Positions 34,764-46,510 of a stretch of 64,000 nucleotides of DNA are shown in pieces. The DNA is from Ophiosphaerella korrae. Its lineage: Eukaryota > Ascomycota > Dothideomycetes > Pleosporales > Phaeosphaeriaceae. The stretch is taken from NCBI GenBank assembly GCA_028456385.1, contig JALNQF010000012.1, forward strand, positions 186,001 to 250,000. The letters run 5' to 3'. A model generated the notes under the pieces. It was not told the DNA's origin. It was given only the letters and a program-made list of their open reading frames with translations, and ran no database searches. The position numbers and the translations under genes are program-made. Every line of letters starts with the position of its first letter. Position 1 is the stretch's first letter.

Positions 34764-36748
34764 AGTGGTTTTGTTCCAGGTGTAGCAGGCCATTCCAAGA
34801 ATGGCAGTCCAACGTCTGCATGCTAGATAAAAATAAAATTAGACCCCAAATAGAGGGCCAAGTGCCAAAGAACCACTATGTTTATGACTACAGACTGACC
34901 TCCAAACTTGAAGTCGTCTATTCATCTTGAAGAGCTGACATGTTGTGATTTATACCGTGAGAAATAGGTTCGCGTTTCACTGCAAAGTCACTTTTTTGTG
35001 CCCACTCAGTTCTCGGGTCGAATATCAGGACATGTTAGGTAAGACATGAGACAGCGCGTAGTACCCTATGGATAGGAGGAATTTTTCTAATATCACGAAA
35101 AAAAGAACAGGATGAGAGACGTTAGTTGACTAAAATTAGAAGCACATAGCACAAATATATAGAGGCCCTTCACAAACTTCATCGACATAGATAACCGAAA
35201 TCAAAGGAAGTTGGAAAGGGAACAACCACTTCCTCGAGCAACCAGCAAGCCGGCTGCATCGATGAAAAATAGTCTCTCTGCAAATAGGCCCCGCCACGCC
35301 TACTTCAGTCTCACACACCTTGCGAGAATCAAGCAACCTTGAGTTGAGTCCTTCTAGTTGGCATCCCTCACCAACTAGACAGAGAGTCGCAAACACAAGC
35401 ACTCCTGGGCAGTGGTCATGCAGCTATCGGGCGGAGCGTCGAGTCAGCCCCAGTCCCCACCCTACAGACAGCGGCACCGGCGTATCTGCAGCCTCAAAAG
35501 CGGGTGGCTCAAAGGCAGTCACCCTCGGTGCTCCTTCGAGATGGCCGTTTGCCCTCCAACACCCTGCATCCTCCACCTGCGGTCAGGCGTTCCGAAAAAT
35601 ATGGCGAGATTCGAGCGAGATCGTTTTGGTGAAGATTGTTGACAGTTGGTTCGGGTAAGCCAGAGAGAAAGTATGCGGGTCCACAGAGTGGCTGCCAACG
35701 GTGACCAGCTAGCCATGACACCCATTGACGTCCCAGGAGTGCTACTAAATGAGTGGAGACGCCGGGCCGCGGGAACAATCTGTGCTCGTCTACGGCTGCG
35801 TCCACTAGGCGCTCGAAAACCGTAGACGTCCTCCAGTGAAGGAGGGGGTGGTTGCAACAGAAAGGCGAGCTTCAGTAGCTAGACTGGCGCGGAGCTGGCG
35901 AGGCTCGAGCATGGCTAAACTGGCGAGTATTGGTTGAGGGCTTGAGGAGAGGGAAACGAAGGCGGGAAGGGGAAGTAGGCGATATATACTGGGGCGGGGG
36001 ACAACAGTGGCTCGTGCGAGGCGCTAGGCTTAATTTAGGCGGCAGCAAGGTGAATAACGAGGTGAATGTAAGTAGTAGCGTGTTCCGTGATTGTGGAGCA
36101 GTGCGCGATTTCTTGTGGCTGAAGTGAAAGGCAAAAGGTACGAGCCAAGACCACTGGCTTTCAATGTTGTGCATTGATATAAATACTATATTGTGAGTTC
36201 AGTTTTTCAAAGAATTGAATCCAAGTAGATGCCCCTATTAGTGTGACGGAGAAGATGATTCTAATAGTAAACTGTTGTTGCAATTTAACTCCAGTTCGAC
36301 ACACAAACACAGCTTCAGGCCTCCCAATCAAACGCTATTAAGAAACGGCTCCCTAAGTAATCCCATAAAGGATGATGAAAATTCAATATGTACATAGCTT
36401 GTTGTTTTTGTTGAGAAAGAAGATAGCTCCGTGCGCACCAAATGTCACCTCCTGCGCCCCTTCCCATTCCTTCAGCTGGCTAGTTAATATTAATATTCTG
36501 TCAAGGCTTCGGATAGACTGCTTGAATTACGTCTTTTTATACCACGAATAGTGGCTCACAAGTGTATCAATACCCTGTACTAATCTTTCATCTTGTAATA
36601 AAAATTATGATGACCTTCTCCATGAAAAAGCTACAAGATTGCTATTTCGGTTGACTACGTACTGTAGATTAGTAACTTGATCAGTTTTAGCCAGAGGATA
36701 CTTGTTTTGGGGCAAGTTAGGAGTAGTCTCAGGTAACATTTAGATCGA
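34764..36748. other. Intergenic region
   Basis: About 2 kb between two pseudogenes. A frame on the minus strand at 35872-36174 is open but low in complexity and unlike known proteins. The stretch 35300-35860 is GC-richer than its surroundings; 36180-36650 is AT-rich. I see no gene. Confidence 0.35.
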
Positions 36749-37837
36749 TCAAATATTTTCAGGACTACTGAATGACCAGCTGACTGTAGGTGTGTGTTGC
36801 GTAATAATTGAAGAACCGCTACGCTTTCTGGCCGCTTCGTTTTGCAATCTGGCAACCAATAATGAATCTTTGTCTAGTTCGATTAAATGTTCGAGCTGAC
36901 GCTGGATTAATTCATCGCCCACAATCTTCATCATTTCTTCGGCACAAGATTCACCAAGCAACGGTACGCACCATTCCCATTTTTCCTAAAGCCGCTTTGT
37001 AGCTTGCGTACAATAAGCCCTCAGTCTTCGGCGGCTAATCCATGCTTTTGCCTCCTCTTGATAGAATGCCCAGCAACTTAGCTTTAGCTCCGCTTCGACT
37101 GTGGCAATAGGTGATTGAGATCCTTTTATGCCTCCGGAGATATCTCTACGGAATTTTATAGCCGCCCGTAGCAGTCTAAGGTCCACTGGTTCGTGGCTTC
37201 TATGCCGGTCGACCTCGCTCACGATGAGGTTCGTCATAAGATTTTGAATGATAATTGAATTTCCCCTAACATGAAATTCGCGCTGTTGATAGATCTCACG
37301 AAAGAGGTTGCAACCAGTAGCATAAGTTCCTGGCACATTGTGATCTGAGCAATATACGCGGTCCTATGATACGACCAACCATGTCACGACAGAACGGCAA
37401 CAACTGATACATACCAAGTACATACACAAATCGGCCTGGGTGGTGAGGAAAAAAGAAATGTTTCTCCAGATATCGTCAAGTCCAGTGAATAGACTCGCAA
37501 GATCAATATTTCTACTATTGAGAGCTAGTTCTTCCTTTTCATTGAGCGTGCGAGTCAGTAACAGTCCAAATTCTTCTTTTGACTAACTGCGTTTTAATTC
37601 AATTACCATATCACGTACTTCATTGCCTTGATTCTTCAACACGAGCCTGTATATCTTCCTAAATGTCTCTTCCCAGTAGAAGGTGCTAGGTCCATGACGG
37701 ATAATTTGCTCCAAGTCGTGCTTGACATGATCTATCAACAGTTGAACCTATGAACGTGAGCTTAGTTGAAGTAAACAGTTTGGCGGTTGAATTACCCCTT
37801 CTGGGTTAGATGGCACTATTGTGGAGCCACTGATCAT
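36749..37837 (-). pseudogene. Truncated cullin (CUL3-like) gene
   Basis: Cullins are scaffolds of Cullin-RING ubiquitin ligases. Starting at an ATG at 37837 (MISGSTIVPSNPEG, intron 37748-37795), the minus strand reads TFYWEETFRKIYRLVLKNQG, then LASLFTGLDDIWRNISFFLT; across an intron at 37364-37414 follows MYLDRVYCSDHNVPGTY, GCNLFREIYQQREFHVRG, SEVDRHRSHEPVDLRLLRAA and, lower down, SCAEEMMKIVGDELIQRQLE. This parallels the N-terminal cullin repeats of CUL3 (DRVY..., LFRD, the VVDR motif, YEEDF-to-helix region). Two in-frame amber codons interrupt it, at 37583-37585 and 36986-36988. The frame continues past each. After LLVARLQNEAARK the similarity ends and a stop follows, so the cullin-homology domain, RING-box binding surface and neddylation site are all absent. 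It cannot encode a working cullin. Confidence 0.7.
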
Positions 37838-38320
37838 AACCACACACCCAGCAAACAAATTGTTGCTCTATTGCAACTTCGTATATCGTAGAATTATTCA
37901 AACCATATATGATTGGTAGCAAATGAGACTATATTTGCAATATTGGATGCATTTTGGACATCAATAAGGTTTTCTAGTTGAATTTCAGTGAGGAGCGGCT
38001 AAAAGCGGGGTCACCTTAGCATGGTTGAAGACGCCGGAATAAGACTCGCATTTCATCTTTTTGGCACTAGACGTATTCATTTAATGGCTCATTGTTCTTC
38101 AAAAGACTATGGAATATCCAAATTAAGCAAAAAAAGTCTACTGCAAGTTCATCGCAACCTGAGGGGGTCTTTCAGGCTGGAGGCGAGGCAACGCCCTGTG
38201 ATTAGCCTCCGACTGAGGTTGTCGGGGCACCTAGTCTCCGGATTCTGGATACTGTCGACTAATTATCTTCAAGAATAATTTCAAGTTTCCTTTTACTGCA
38301 AATATACTCTGGGAAACAAA
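37838..38320. other. Intergenic region between two pseudogenes
   Basis: About 480 bp, head to head between the cullin relic and the HET relic. AT-rich. Nothing further seen. Confidence 0.35.
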
Positions 38321-40755
38321 ATGGATGATCAAAACAATGTGACTCGCTTCTACGCCACATGCCACTCTAAGATAATCAAAAGCCGGATTCGTTTGCCAGG
38401 GAATCAGACTTCAACCTTTTGTCCTGTATGTCGACTACTCGCTTCCGCTATCAGCTTTACCGGATCTATAGAAATTGAGGGTCTAAGGTCCTATGCAATC
38501 GAATTCGCGCGTCTCATATACGATTATGATATCGGCGTCATGCCAGTGATACACAATCGCGGCCCGGAGCACCAGCGTAGCAAGACCTTGAAATGCTCTA
38601 TCCAAGGCTATCAATATAAAGAACTTTACATGCAATCTATAAAAAAAGACCAAAGGCTAGTCCAAATTCAAAAGCGGAAGAACTCGAACCGTGAACCGTG
38701 GCCTGGGTACAACGAGCTATCATCTTGTACTATCGAATTTCCATTTACGATATGAATAGTCAGTACTATATGGAAGATTTATCGACAGATAGTACAGAAA
38801 ACACTCCAGTCCCTACTTTCTCAACCCTTCTGGGTGTTCCACAAACTACATGGTCATCGAGACTAGAGCAAATAAAAGGTTTCGTTCGTGTTTGCAACCT
38901 CCATCATGCCCACTGCAAGCACGGAATTTCGAATACTCTAGAAAAGGACTGTCTCAAATGCTTTCCTCACGAAATAAGATTAATCAAGATTGAAAATTCG
39001 ACTTCTGGCGTGAGACTTAGCTTATCTATATTCCGTGATCAGATACCTTCATACTTAACATCAAGTCACCGATGGAGTGAAACTCAGCCATGGAAAACTA
39101 CAAAGGTCAGCTTCGGTCAGGCACTCAACGAAATCCGACATGACGATCTCCCCCAAACTTTCCGAGATGCCATCATCGTCGCAAAAGAACTAGGAATCGA
39201 GTTCCTCTGGGTGGATAGCATCTCCATTATACAATATGACAGGGATGATTGGGAGCAACAATCTAGTCAGATGGGGCTTATATTTGCTCATTCTGAGTGT
39301 GCATTGGCAGCTATCGATGCGTTTTCTGAAACAGGTAAGGACATGGGTCTTATGCTACCATCAGATATAGTTCCAACGAAGATTACGATCAATTCGAATT
39401 TGAGTGTGAGTATGATAGAACACATGTTGATGATACTGGAAGTAAGACATATCGACGCAAGGGTAATTACATTGCACTAGAGCAAAAATCCGATATGGCA
39501 TGGAAAAGTAGGGGTTACGAGTTCAGTTTCGAATTCACGCTATTCGACGTCAGCATCGAAAAGTCTATATGGAATAAACGCGGGTGGATATTGCAAGAGC
39601 GTATATTGTCAAAGAGAGTTTTGTACTTCACCAAAGAGCAGGTTCTCTGGGAATGTGCCGAAAGTATCGAAGATGAACAGTCTATGCACAGGAAGGGATC
39701 CAACCTTGAAGCCACACCTCCACCAATGCCCATTATTGATGACTATCGAGATAGCAGTCATCACCTACACCGGCTACTTATATTTTCAGAGCCCATATCC
39801 ACTATTCGTCTTGAAGGAATGGGTGACAAAAGGAAAGGGCTAGAGTTCTTTGAAATATGGGGGGAACACAAATTACTCGAAGCATGGTAGTTGATCATTG
39901 AACGCTACACCCAATGCTCCCTGACGTTCACTGGAGAGAGATGATTTGCCATTCAAGGTCTCTGCGAAGTTCTCCAGCATGTTTATAAGTCGAAACCCCA
40001 TGCGGGAATCTGGGATGTAGGGGTTGGAGCCGGTTTACTCTGGCACGCTTGTGCTGGGTTTCTTACGCCATTCGCGGACTTTGTCGCACCATCTTGGTCA
40101 TGGCTTGGATTAAGCGGGCCCATTTCGTATTTATATCAAGAAGAGAGTTATGTGGGATTCATTCAAGACATGGCACCGCTCATTACAAAATTCTCTTTCG
40201 ACAACGTCAATTCACTAAGTAGTACAAGGGATACTGACCAGCTTAAAACCCCTGTTGGTTTCTCGGGAAGTTTGATTTTAACTTGCCAGACAGGTCAAAT
40301 CACCGTATCGGAAATCCAATTCAAAGACTACTACTTCCGAGAAAGATCTGGCCACACAGATGATCCACCAGCTTGGAAATTCTTCGATGACATGTCACAC
40401 GAAAGGCCGTCAGTGGAATTGCGAGTATCACACTGTCAAACTTCCTCCAACGGCCAATCCTTTGCTAACTTATGATGAGAACGGTACCGGTCGTGCAATC
40501 GGCTGGGTTGTGCTTGATCGAAATGTTCGACCAACGGGAAAGGTAATCTGTGCAGCTATCCTTCTCCGCGTACTGCATGGGCGAAAGGAAATCGAACAGC
40601 ATATCATAGAATGCATTGTTTTAGAAAAGTCGGAGTCAGGAATCGAAGGCTTTGGTGACGGAGAAATACCTGTGTATCGAAGGGTTGGGCGAGGTCGCAT
40701 CGTGGAGAAGGAATGGATTACTAACTGTATACCTGAGACCGTATGTTATGTATAG
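38321..40755 (+). pseudogene. Heterokaryon-incompatibility (HET) domain gene, decayed
   Basis: HET proteins trigger programmed cell death when unlike fungal hyphae fuse. From the ATG at 38321 the frame runs to 38706, then a plausible 53-nt intron (38707-38759) leads into the HET domain: YLTSSHRWSE, LPQTFRDAIIVAKELGIEFL, WVDSISIIQYDRDDWEQQSS and SECALAAIDA. The third HET block, IWNKRGWILQERILSKRVLY followed by VLWECAES, lies in another frame (39495-39890), so a frameshift or an extra intron is needed between about 39330 and 39480. Downstream, the frame is stopped by TAG at 39888-39890 (after LLEAW) and TGA at 39942-39944 (after TFTGER), yet resumes with FAIQGLCEVLQHVYKSKP and continues to about 40440, after which another frame carries GRAIGWVVLDRNVRPTGKV to a stop at 40755. 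At least two nonsense codons and one or two frameshifts make a full-length product unlikely. Confidence 0.82.
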
Positions 40756-41219
40756 ATCAATTCATATGAGCTCCGGGGGATCTATGTAGTAAGATTTATC
40801 CACATCATGGATTGAGAAATGTGAAAGGTACATTGTCGTGTATCTTGTGAAATAGAGGTTGATAAATTGATACAGATCCTAGATGGGTCTTGTCTGGCTG
40901 TCAACTCAGGACGCCGAGTACGCGAAGAAGCCTTAGAATAATGCCGATACCCCAGAAATCAAATTCTCGAAAAGTGGGTCAATTATGTAAACCAAAGCGT
41001 AAATAGCCGCTGTAACCAGTCTACATTAGCCCGCTTAGGTGGATGTATGTATCATGTAGGGTATTTGGCTTGGCCTGACATGAACAACAAAATTCAATAT
41101 TAAGCCTAGGCAAGTAAGGCCCGTAGGTTGAAGAGTAATCACATACAGTACATAAACCGTGCTTCCTGCCGTCACCCAGAACACCTTTGCTCGAGACTTT
41201 CCCCGCTCACTCCACGATC
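40756..41219 (+). other. Intergenic/promoter region of the GNAT gene
   Basis: About 460 bp, AT-rich. No gene or distinct element seen. Confidence 0.35.
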
Positions 41220-41993
41220 ATGCCTCTCACAGTCAGCCTTTGCACTGAAGCTGATATGCCCCGCGCCTTTGAAATAATATCTATCGCTTTCGGTCACATT
41301 CATGCTTACGTTGAAGGTGTTTGGCCTGATCACGATACTCCAGATGGCCGTGCGGCGGGAGCAGAGCGTCTCCTTTCTGCTAAACTGACACAACCCTGGA
41401 CACACCTCTGCAAAGTTACCGATTTGGATACCAATAAAATTGTTGGGTTTGCAAAGTGGGATTTCTTCGATGGTGTGATCCCGGAAGTGCCCACGAGTAT
41501 GCCAGCACAGTATTACAAGGACAATGATGCAAAAGAATATGCAGAGTATATCTGGACAGAGTTCACAAAGAGAAGGTGGGAGGCAGTCAGAGAGAGCAAA
41601 GGAAGACTTGCTTGTGAGTGAACAAAAAGCTTGTACTTGCAATTTGAGTTAAAGCTGACTGCTTACTAAAAGGCCTCGACATTATGTGCGTAGATCCTGC
41701 CTCTCACCGTCGGGGAGTTGGTTCGCTGTTGATGAAATATGGCATAACCATCGCAGATGACCTTGGCGTTGAAGTATGTAGACAGGAAACTGGATGTCTC
41801 TCAAGCCGTTTACTGACAAAAGCTTGAGTCCGTCGTTGAAGCCTCTAGAATGGGCAGGCACCTTTACGAAAAATTTGGCTTTGAGATCCTCGAGGATGTG
41901 CTGATTCCAAATCCTCCAAAGCAGCAAGGTCAGCAAGAGCAATTTATCCATTGGATGTGGCGACCAGCCAAGGCGCACATCACTCCGAATTAG
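41220..41993 (+). CDS. GNAT-family N-acetyltransferase
   Basis: Three exons, 41220-41613, 41673-41773 and 41823-41993, with introns of 59 and 49 nt (GTGAGT...AAAAG and GTATGT...AAAAG); 221 aa. GNAT enzymes move an acetyl group from acetyl-CoA to amines. The start MPLTVSLCTEADMPRAFEI is the usual beta1-alpha1 opening. A central VGFAKWDF strand is followed across the first junction by LDIMCVDPASHRRGVGSLLM: the RRGVGS pyrophosphate-binding loop of motif A. The last exon has SRMGRHLYEKFGFEILEDV, the motif-B helix with the conserved YEKFGF. This layout is typical of the many fungal GNATs acting on small molecules; the substrate cannot be told. A further in-frame start lies 11 codons upstream at 41187 (CTG-type), but the ATG fits better. 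Confidence 0.92.
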
Positions 41994-44485
41994 CCGACAG
42001 ATGGGGTACCCACAATTTCTGTATAGGGAAGGACCTGCACGGACGATCGCACTGATGGGCTAAGGAAAAACCTTGTGGAAAGATACCGAAAACATGGGTT
42101 GCGAGGCTGAAGGATTTTATACGCGGCTAGGCTGCCAGCCTTGAAACGAAAGCAGATTAGTTTTCATCTTCGTGTTATAGCGCTGCAATAATGCCATGAG
42201 AATTATCTAGAGATTATTAAGTCAGCCTGCAGATTGTACTTGTTCTCGCCCACTGTAGAACGATGCCGTTTTCAGCCTGAACAAAGCCCACAATGTGTAT
42301 TTTGATCCTCTCCTGGGTCTGAAAACCTTTCTCGGTACTCTAGTGCTTGTTCCTAAATATCGTCTTTGGCACTCAGGAGATACGAGTCCGTATTCTTGAA
42401 GCTCTGAGGCCCGAGGCAATCTGCAAGCGAGTGGTAGTGAAAATCTCTCATCAAACAAGACATTCGCCACCACCTGGACATACACGAGTATTTCGGAAGT
42501 CGATGAGTCAGTTGGTATAAGCCACAACTCTACAACGCTACGCCAAACAAAGCCAGAAATGGTAGCAATAATAAACTAACATTGACTACTAGGTGTAGAA
42601 CAGTATATATACGCTGCAGCTATCTGTAGTCTTACGTCTTGGTCCCGAGGTTTCTATGCAGACTATTGTTGAATTTCTGAGGTAAAGAAGATGACCACTA
42701 AGTGAATAGATTTTAAAACTTTTTAGATTCAGCGGATTCTCGTTTCTCTGGTTTCTGAGACCCAAATACAATACTTAACCCATTCTTCCCGATTCACAAC
42801 CCTAAAGTTGTTTCATCCTGATAATCAATGCTTTTCAGGGCCATTAATGACTGGCCCATGGCATCTTTACACATCTGTCGCAATCAACTGCTACATATAT
42901 CAGACTACACTACAACCAGCTTTTAGGTTGGTGTAGGAGGTTCGGTGAAGGCTCATATCATCGGCTCAATGTTTCTTATTCTACAATCTGCCTTTGTAGA
43001 GTATATCTTTACATCCCCAAAGGAATTGGCCTATGTTAGAAACAAGGATGCGATCGAAGAGAATGAATTGGTGAGAAACATAAAAGAGGTTATTCAGATT
43101 CAGTAAATACTAAACCGAAAAGTACCAACAGGGACATTCTCCATCCACCTTAATAGAATTATTTGTGTATGAAGTCGATTCTCGGCGCTTCGTAACAAGC
43201 CTCATAGCACACTCACACTCTATAACTTTTAAAAATCACTATACATCCTCTACATAGTCTGAATAATTTTTTGGAAGACATATGAAGAGATCGACAGTAC
43301 TCGTGATAGGACGTTGCATTTCGGCATGAAATTCTTATTTCCCATACTTAGTTAGTCATCAACGTTGTAGGAGATCCTTACTGGCCAATGGACATAATCT
43401 GATGTGCAGCTGTGAAGCCATTGATCAATTTTTGGATCATGTGAAGACCATAGGAGTATCCATAACCCTTATTACCAATTTTTGGTGGATGGGATTCTGT
43501 CGTAGGTTGTAATAATGCAGGGCAATTTTAGAATTGAACCTAATGACCTATGAGGCAGTTGTCGATTTACACCTTGATGCCTTGGGTATGGACGTCGTGG
43601 TGGTTGATGCAAGATTCAGCCTTTGCACTTCATCTTTGCTGGGTCTCAAGCTAGAATTATATGATGGGCGGCAACAATTGCGATCTTCATTGGAACACCT
43701 AGAGATATTTCAATTCTTGCTAAGATCTTTGGAGACCAAGCAGCAAGTAGTTAACTCTAAAATTTTGTGATTCTCCTCCATTGGATGTAAAAATGTGTCC
43801 CAATTCATTTCCGTGACCATTCTAAGTTTTGAAGTGTAGATTATCATCAATAACGGCACCCTCTTGTTCCATGTCCCGATTGAGCACTTTCAAACTGTGC
43901 GCGAAAGCTGACGTTGTCAAGTATTGGAGTTCACTAGGGCGAATTATAGTTGGCTGGACGCTATCGACAGAAAATAGGTCCGCAAACTCACCTTTCTAGT
44001 CTTCTAAGAGAAATAAGATCACTTGCATCTATCAACGATGGAGCGCCTGAGTTCAGAGTTTTATTTTGACTTTGTACATTAATATGCGTATAAACACCAC
44101 AGCCCAAGTACCCCAACCCTTTCCCAACGAATTCGGCATTACTATCTAATTCTTCATACTCGTACTACGCACTTTCTCTGGATTGCGCGACGACGTTGGG
44201 AGTATAGTGGCGGCTTACATTGAAAAAGCATGCATAATCAGGCTGGCTGATGATCCTACCTTCGTGGTGGCTTGTTGGACAACTCAGCTGGAGGCTGAAC
44301 TGATGTGTTTATATTGGTGGCTGTTAAAGGTGGCGCGTCACTCATGACTGTGACCTAGACATATTATGTAGTAGGCAGCAGGTAACCACCATTGCTGTAC
44401 GTCATGATGAGAGTTGCGCGCCCAGATTACCTCCCTTCTATAAGTATGAGCGAAAAGGGTTCGGTGTCACTCGAAGTGGTTTTCA

Positions 44486-44625
44486 TACCTACAGTGCCTT
44501 CGCACGGTGGATCGCATCCCTGTCAAAGTTTGACGAATTACGGCTCTAGATCACGCTGGCTGTTATGCTCTGATTCGCCAAACTTTGATAGGGATGCGCT
44601 CTGCCATGCGAAGGCACTGTAGGTA
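44486..44625. mobile_element. Foldback MITE-like element flanked by TA
   Basis: Two arms of about 53 bp (44488-44540 and 44571-44623) are inverted copies with around seven mismatches, mostly transitions, leaving a loop of about 30 bases. The outer ends read CCTACAGTGCCTTCGCA... and its complement ...TGCGAAGGCACTGTAGG, and each is bordered by TA. A TA target duplication with terminal inverted repeats is the signature of Tc1/mariner (IS630-type) elements. With 136 bp and no coding capacity this is probably a non-autonomous derivative. The family assignment rests on the TA and the shape alone. Confidence 0.68.
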
Positions 44626-45280
44626 TTGCCTAAGTGTGGTAATTAGCGTATCTCCAAGGCTAGGTGGATCTCACCAGACGAAAGTGGAAGCTGCTTGCGG
44701 AAACAATAGTGAGAAACACTTTAACTTCTATCTGACTAAGATGAGAAATGGAACTAGGAGATGCAAAATGACCCTAACCTCAGCCTTATCTTCTAGCAGT
44801 CTTCATTGACAAGCAGAGCCGCGCGTAATAAGCTACACGCCAAAGCTTGGCAGAAAAGAGAAACTTTCCCCTTCCAGCTTTGTTCCCATCTTTGATCTCC
44901 ACTCCCTACTTCGATCTGAATAAAGTTTCTGTCAATACATATTCTCACATCAGCGCTGGATTCATTTTGAATCCCAGCTATACCCCCTCAGTTACTAGAG
45001 GTGTATCATCAGCCCTGCCCGTTCTACTTAGATGGTCCGGTTAGCTCGGAGCAGGCCCATGCAAACTACGCCTAGGTCGGAATGGCTATCATGCGGGTTC
45101 TAATAAGATCATGATTAGCTCGACCGTGCGTCTGACGTAAGGATATTTCTACGCACCTAGTACTTTTATCAGCGCTACAGGTTGCTGTCGTTTAATGTGT
45201 GCACATTGCTTTTCAGGCCGCCTCGATCGTTGCTCAAAGGCCTTCATCGGCCACCCGCATTAAGAAGCAGTCTTTGCAGA

Positions 45281-45288
45281 TATATAAA
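45281..45288 (+). promoter_or_regulatory. TATA-box-like site of the feruloyl esterase gene
   Basis: TATATAAA about 100 bp before the ATG at 45383, a normal core-promoter distance for fungal genes. Confidence 0.55.
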
Positions 45289-45382
45289 CGCCATTACCTG
45301 CACCTAGATCTGCTGTCGTCAATACCTCCCTCATACTCTTATTTCGAGTCATTTTCCAAAGCGGCTTGGAGTACTTATCGAT

Positions 45383-46451
45383 ATGAGGTCAACTGTGGCA
45401 TCGATTACGATCCTTGCGCTCCTTTTAAATCTACAGGGTTTGGTAGTCCGCGCCGCCAATGATGGATGCAATAAAGACATTCCTGACGGAATTCATCCTG
45501 GCGAATCAATAAACCTCACGATTGCTGTTTCGGGTAGCGAAGCACCTCGAAAGTACCGATTGCACCTCCCTGCAAACTATGACAAGAAAAATCACCATCC
45601 CCTCATTCTGTCTTTCCATGGCCGCACGCAGGATGCATTGTATCAAGAGGAACTCAGCCAGTTCTCCAACGCAAGTTACGGATTTCACGGGATATCTGTA
45701 TATCCACAAGGAGTACCGTTGATCAACAAGGTATGTATGTTGCTGAAGTAAGCTGATAAGACTTAACTGCTAACGAACCTATCAGGAAGGAAAGGAAATT
45801 CCACAGTGGCAAGGCGACCCCGAAGCTCCAGCCAAGATCAATGACGTGAAGTTCACGCTTGAGCTCATTGACCATCTTGAGTCAACTTTCTGTATTGATT
45901 CGTCTCGCATCTATGCGGCAGGAAAGTCTAACGGCGGTGGCTTTACTGGTATATTGGCGTGCGACCCAGAGGCATCGAAGCGAATTGCGGCGTTTGCGGT
46001 AGTATCTGGCGCTTTCTACGTCGATAGCAACGGAGAACCCGCGACTTGTAACCCAGGCCGCCCAAATGTCCCCCTGGTAGAGTTCCACGGTTTCAGTGAT
46101 AACGTCATCAAATATGCAGGCGGGCTCAACACGCGTAAAAAGAACATGACGGAGAGCATTGTTACTTATGTGGAAGACTGGGTAAAGAGAAATAAGATCG
46201 AAGATACCGTGTCTTTCAATCCGACCTTCCTATGCAGTGGGAATAAACGAGTCACAAGGTATGGCTGGGGCGGTACTGGAAATGACTTGGTCATGCATTT
46301 CAACTATACGAACCTTCAACACGACTGGCCAAGCTCCTTCTTTAATAACGATACGAAGGATAATGCTACTCTTCTGACTTGCAAAAAGGCAGAGGCGACG
46401 AGCCTTATTCTGGATTGGTATAAGAACTGGACTCTGACAGGATATGTATAG
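45383..46451 (+). CDS. Secreted feruloyl esterase-like enzyme (CE1/LpqC type)
   Basis: Two exons, 45383-45730 and 45786-46451, with a 55-nt intron (GTATGT...TCAG, branch GCTAAC); 337 aa. Feruloyl esterases release ferulic acid from plant cell-wall arabinoxylan. A signal peptide is clear at residues 1-24 (MRSTVASITILALLLNLQGLVVRA). The alpha/beta-hydrolase fold is shown by HPLILSFHGRTQDALYQ, YPQGVP, the nucleophile loop AAGKSNGGGFTG (Ser164), VEFHGFSDNVIKYAGG (Asp221) and LQHDWPSS (His295). Several N-x-S/T sites suit a secreted glycoprotein. Cysteines at CNKDI, FCIDSS, LACDP, TCNPG, LCSGN and LTCKKAE could form three disulfides. It ends only 60 bp from the oppositely transcribed serine hydrolase gene. 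Activity on ferulates versus other esters is not decidable by eye. Confidence 0.9.
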
Positions 46452-46510
46452 CCAGCAACTATACTTTGAGTAAGATTATAGCTTACCGAGATTAGCATTA
46501 AGTACAAAAA

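Larger units (their letters stand above)
41994..45382. other. 3.4-kb AT-rich intergenic region
   Basis: No gene is supported. Open frames are short, and AT content is high around 42700-44100. It contains a foldback MITE-like element at 44486-44625 and the promoter of the feruloyl esterase at its right end. Confidence 0.45.

Noticed and set aside
35872..36174. 100-codon Pro/Ser/Thr-rich frame on the minus strand
   Set aside because: Low complexity, no domain, and opposite to a similarly open frame; probably leader-type DNA.
37583..37618. A 36-nt GTACGT...TTAG intron in the cullin relic that would remove one amber codon
   Set aside because: Shorter than any other intron in the window, and its translation continues the cullin alignment, so it reads as coding sequence with a stop.
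39327..39480. A 150-nt GTAAGG...CACTAG intron in the HET gene in place of a frameshift
   Set aside because: The skipped stretch still reads like HET protein in two frames; cannot be excluded, but it does not remove the downstream stops in any case.
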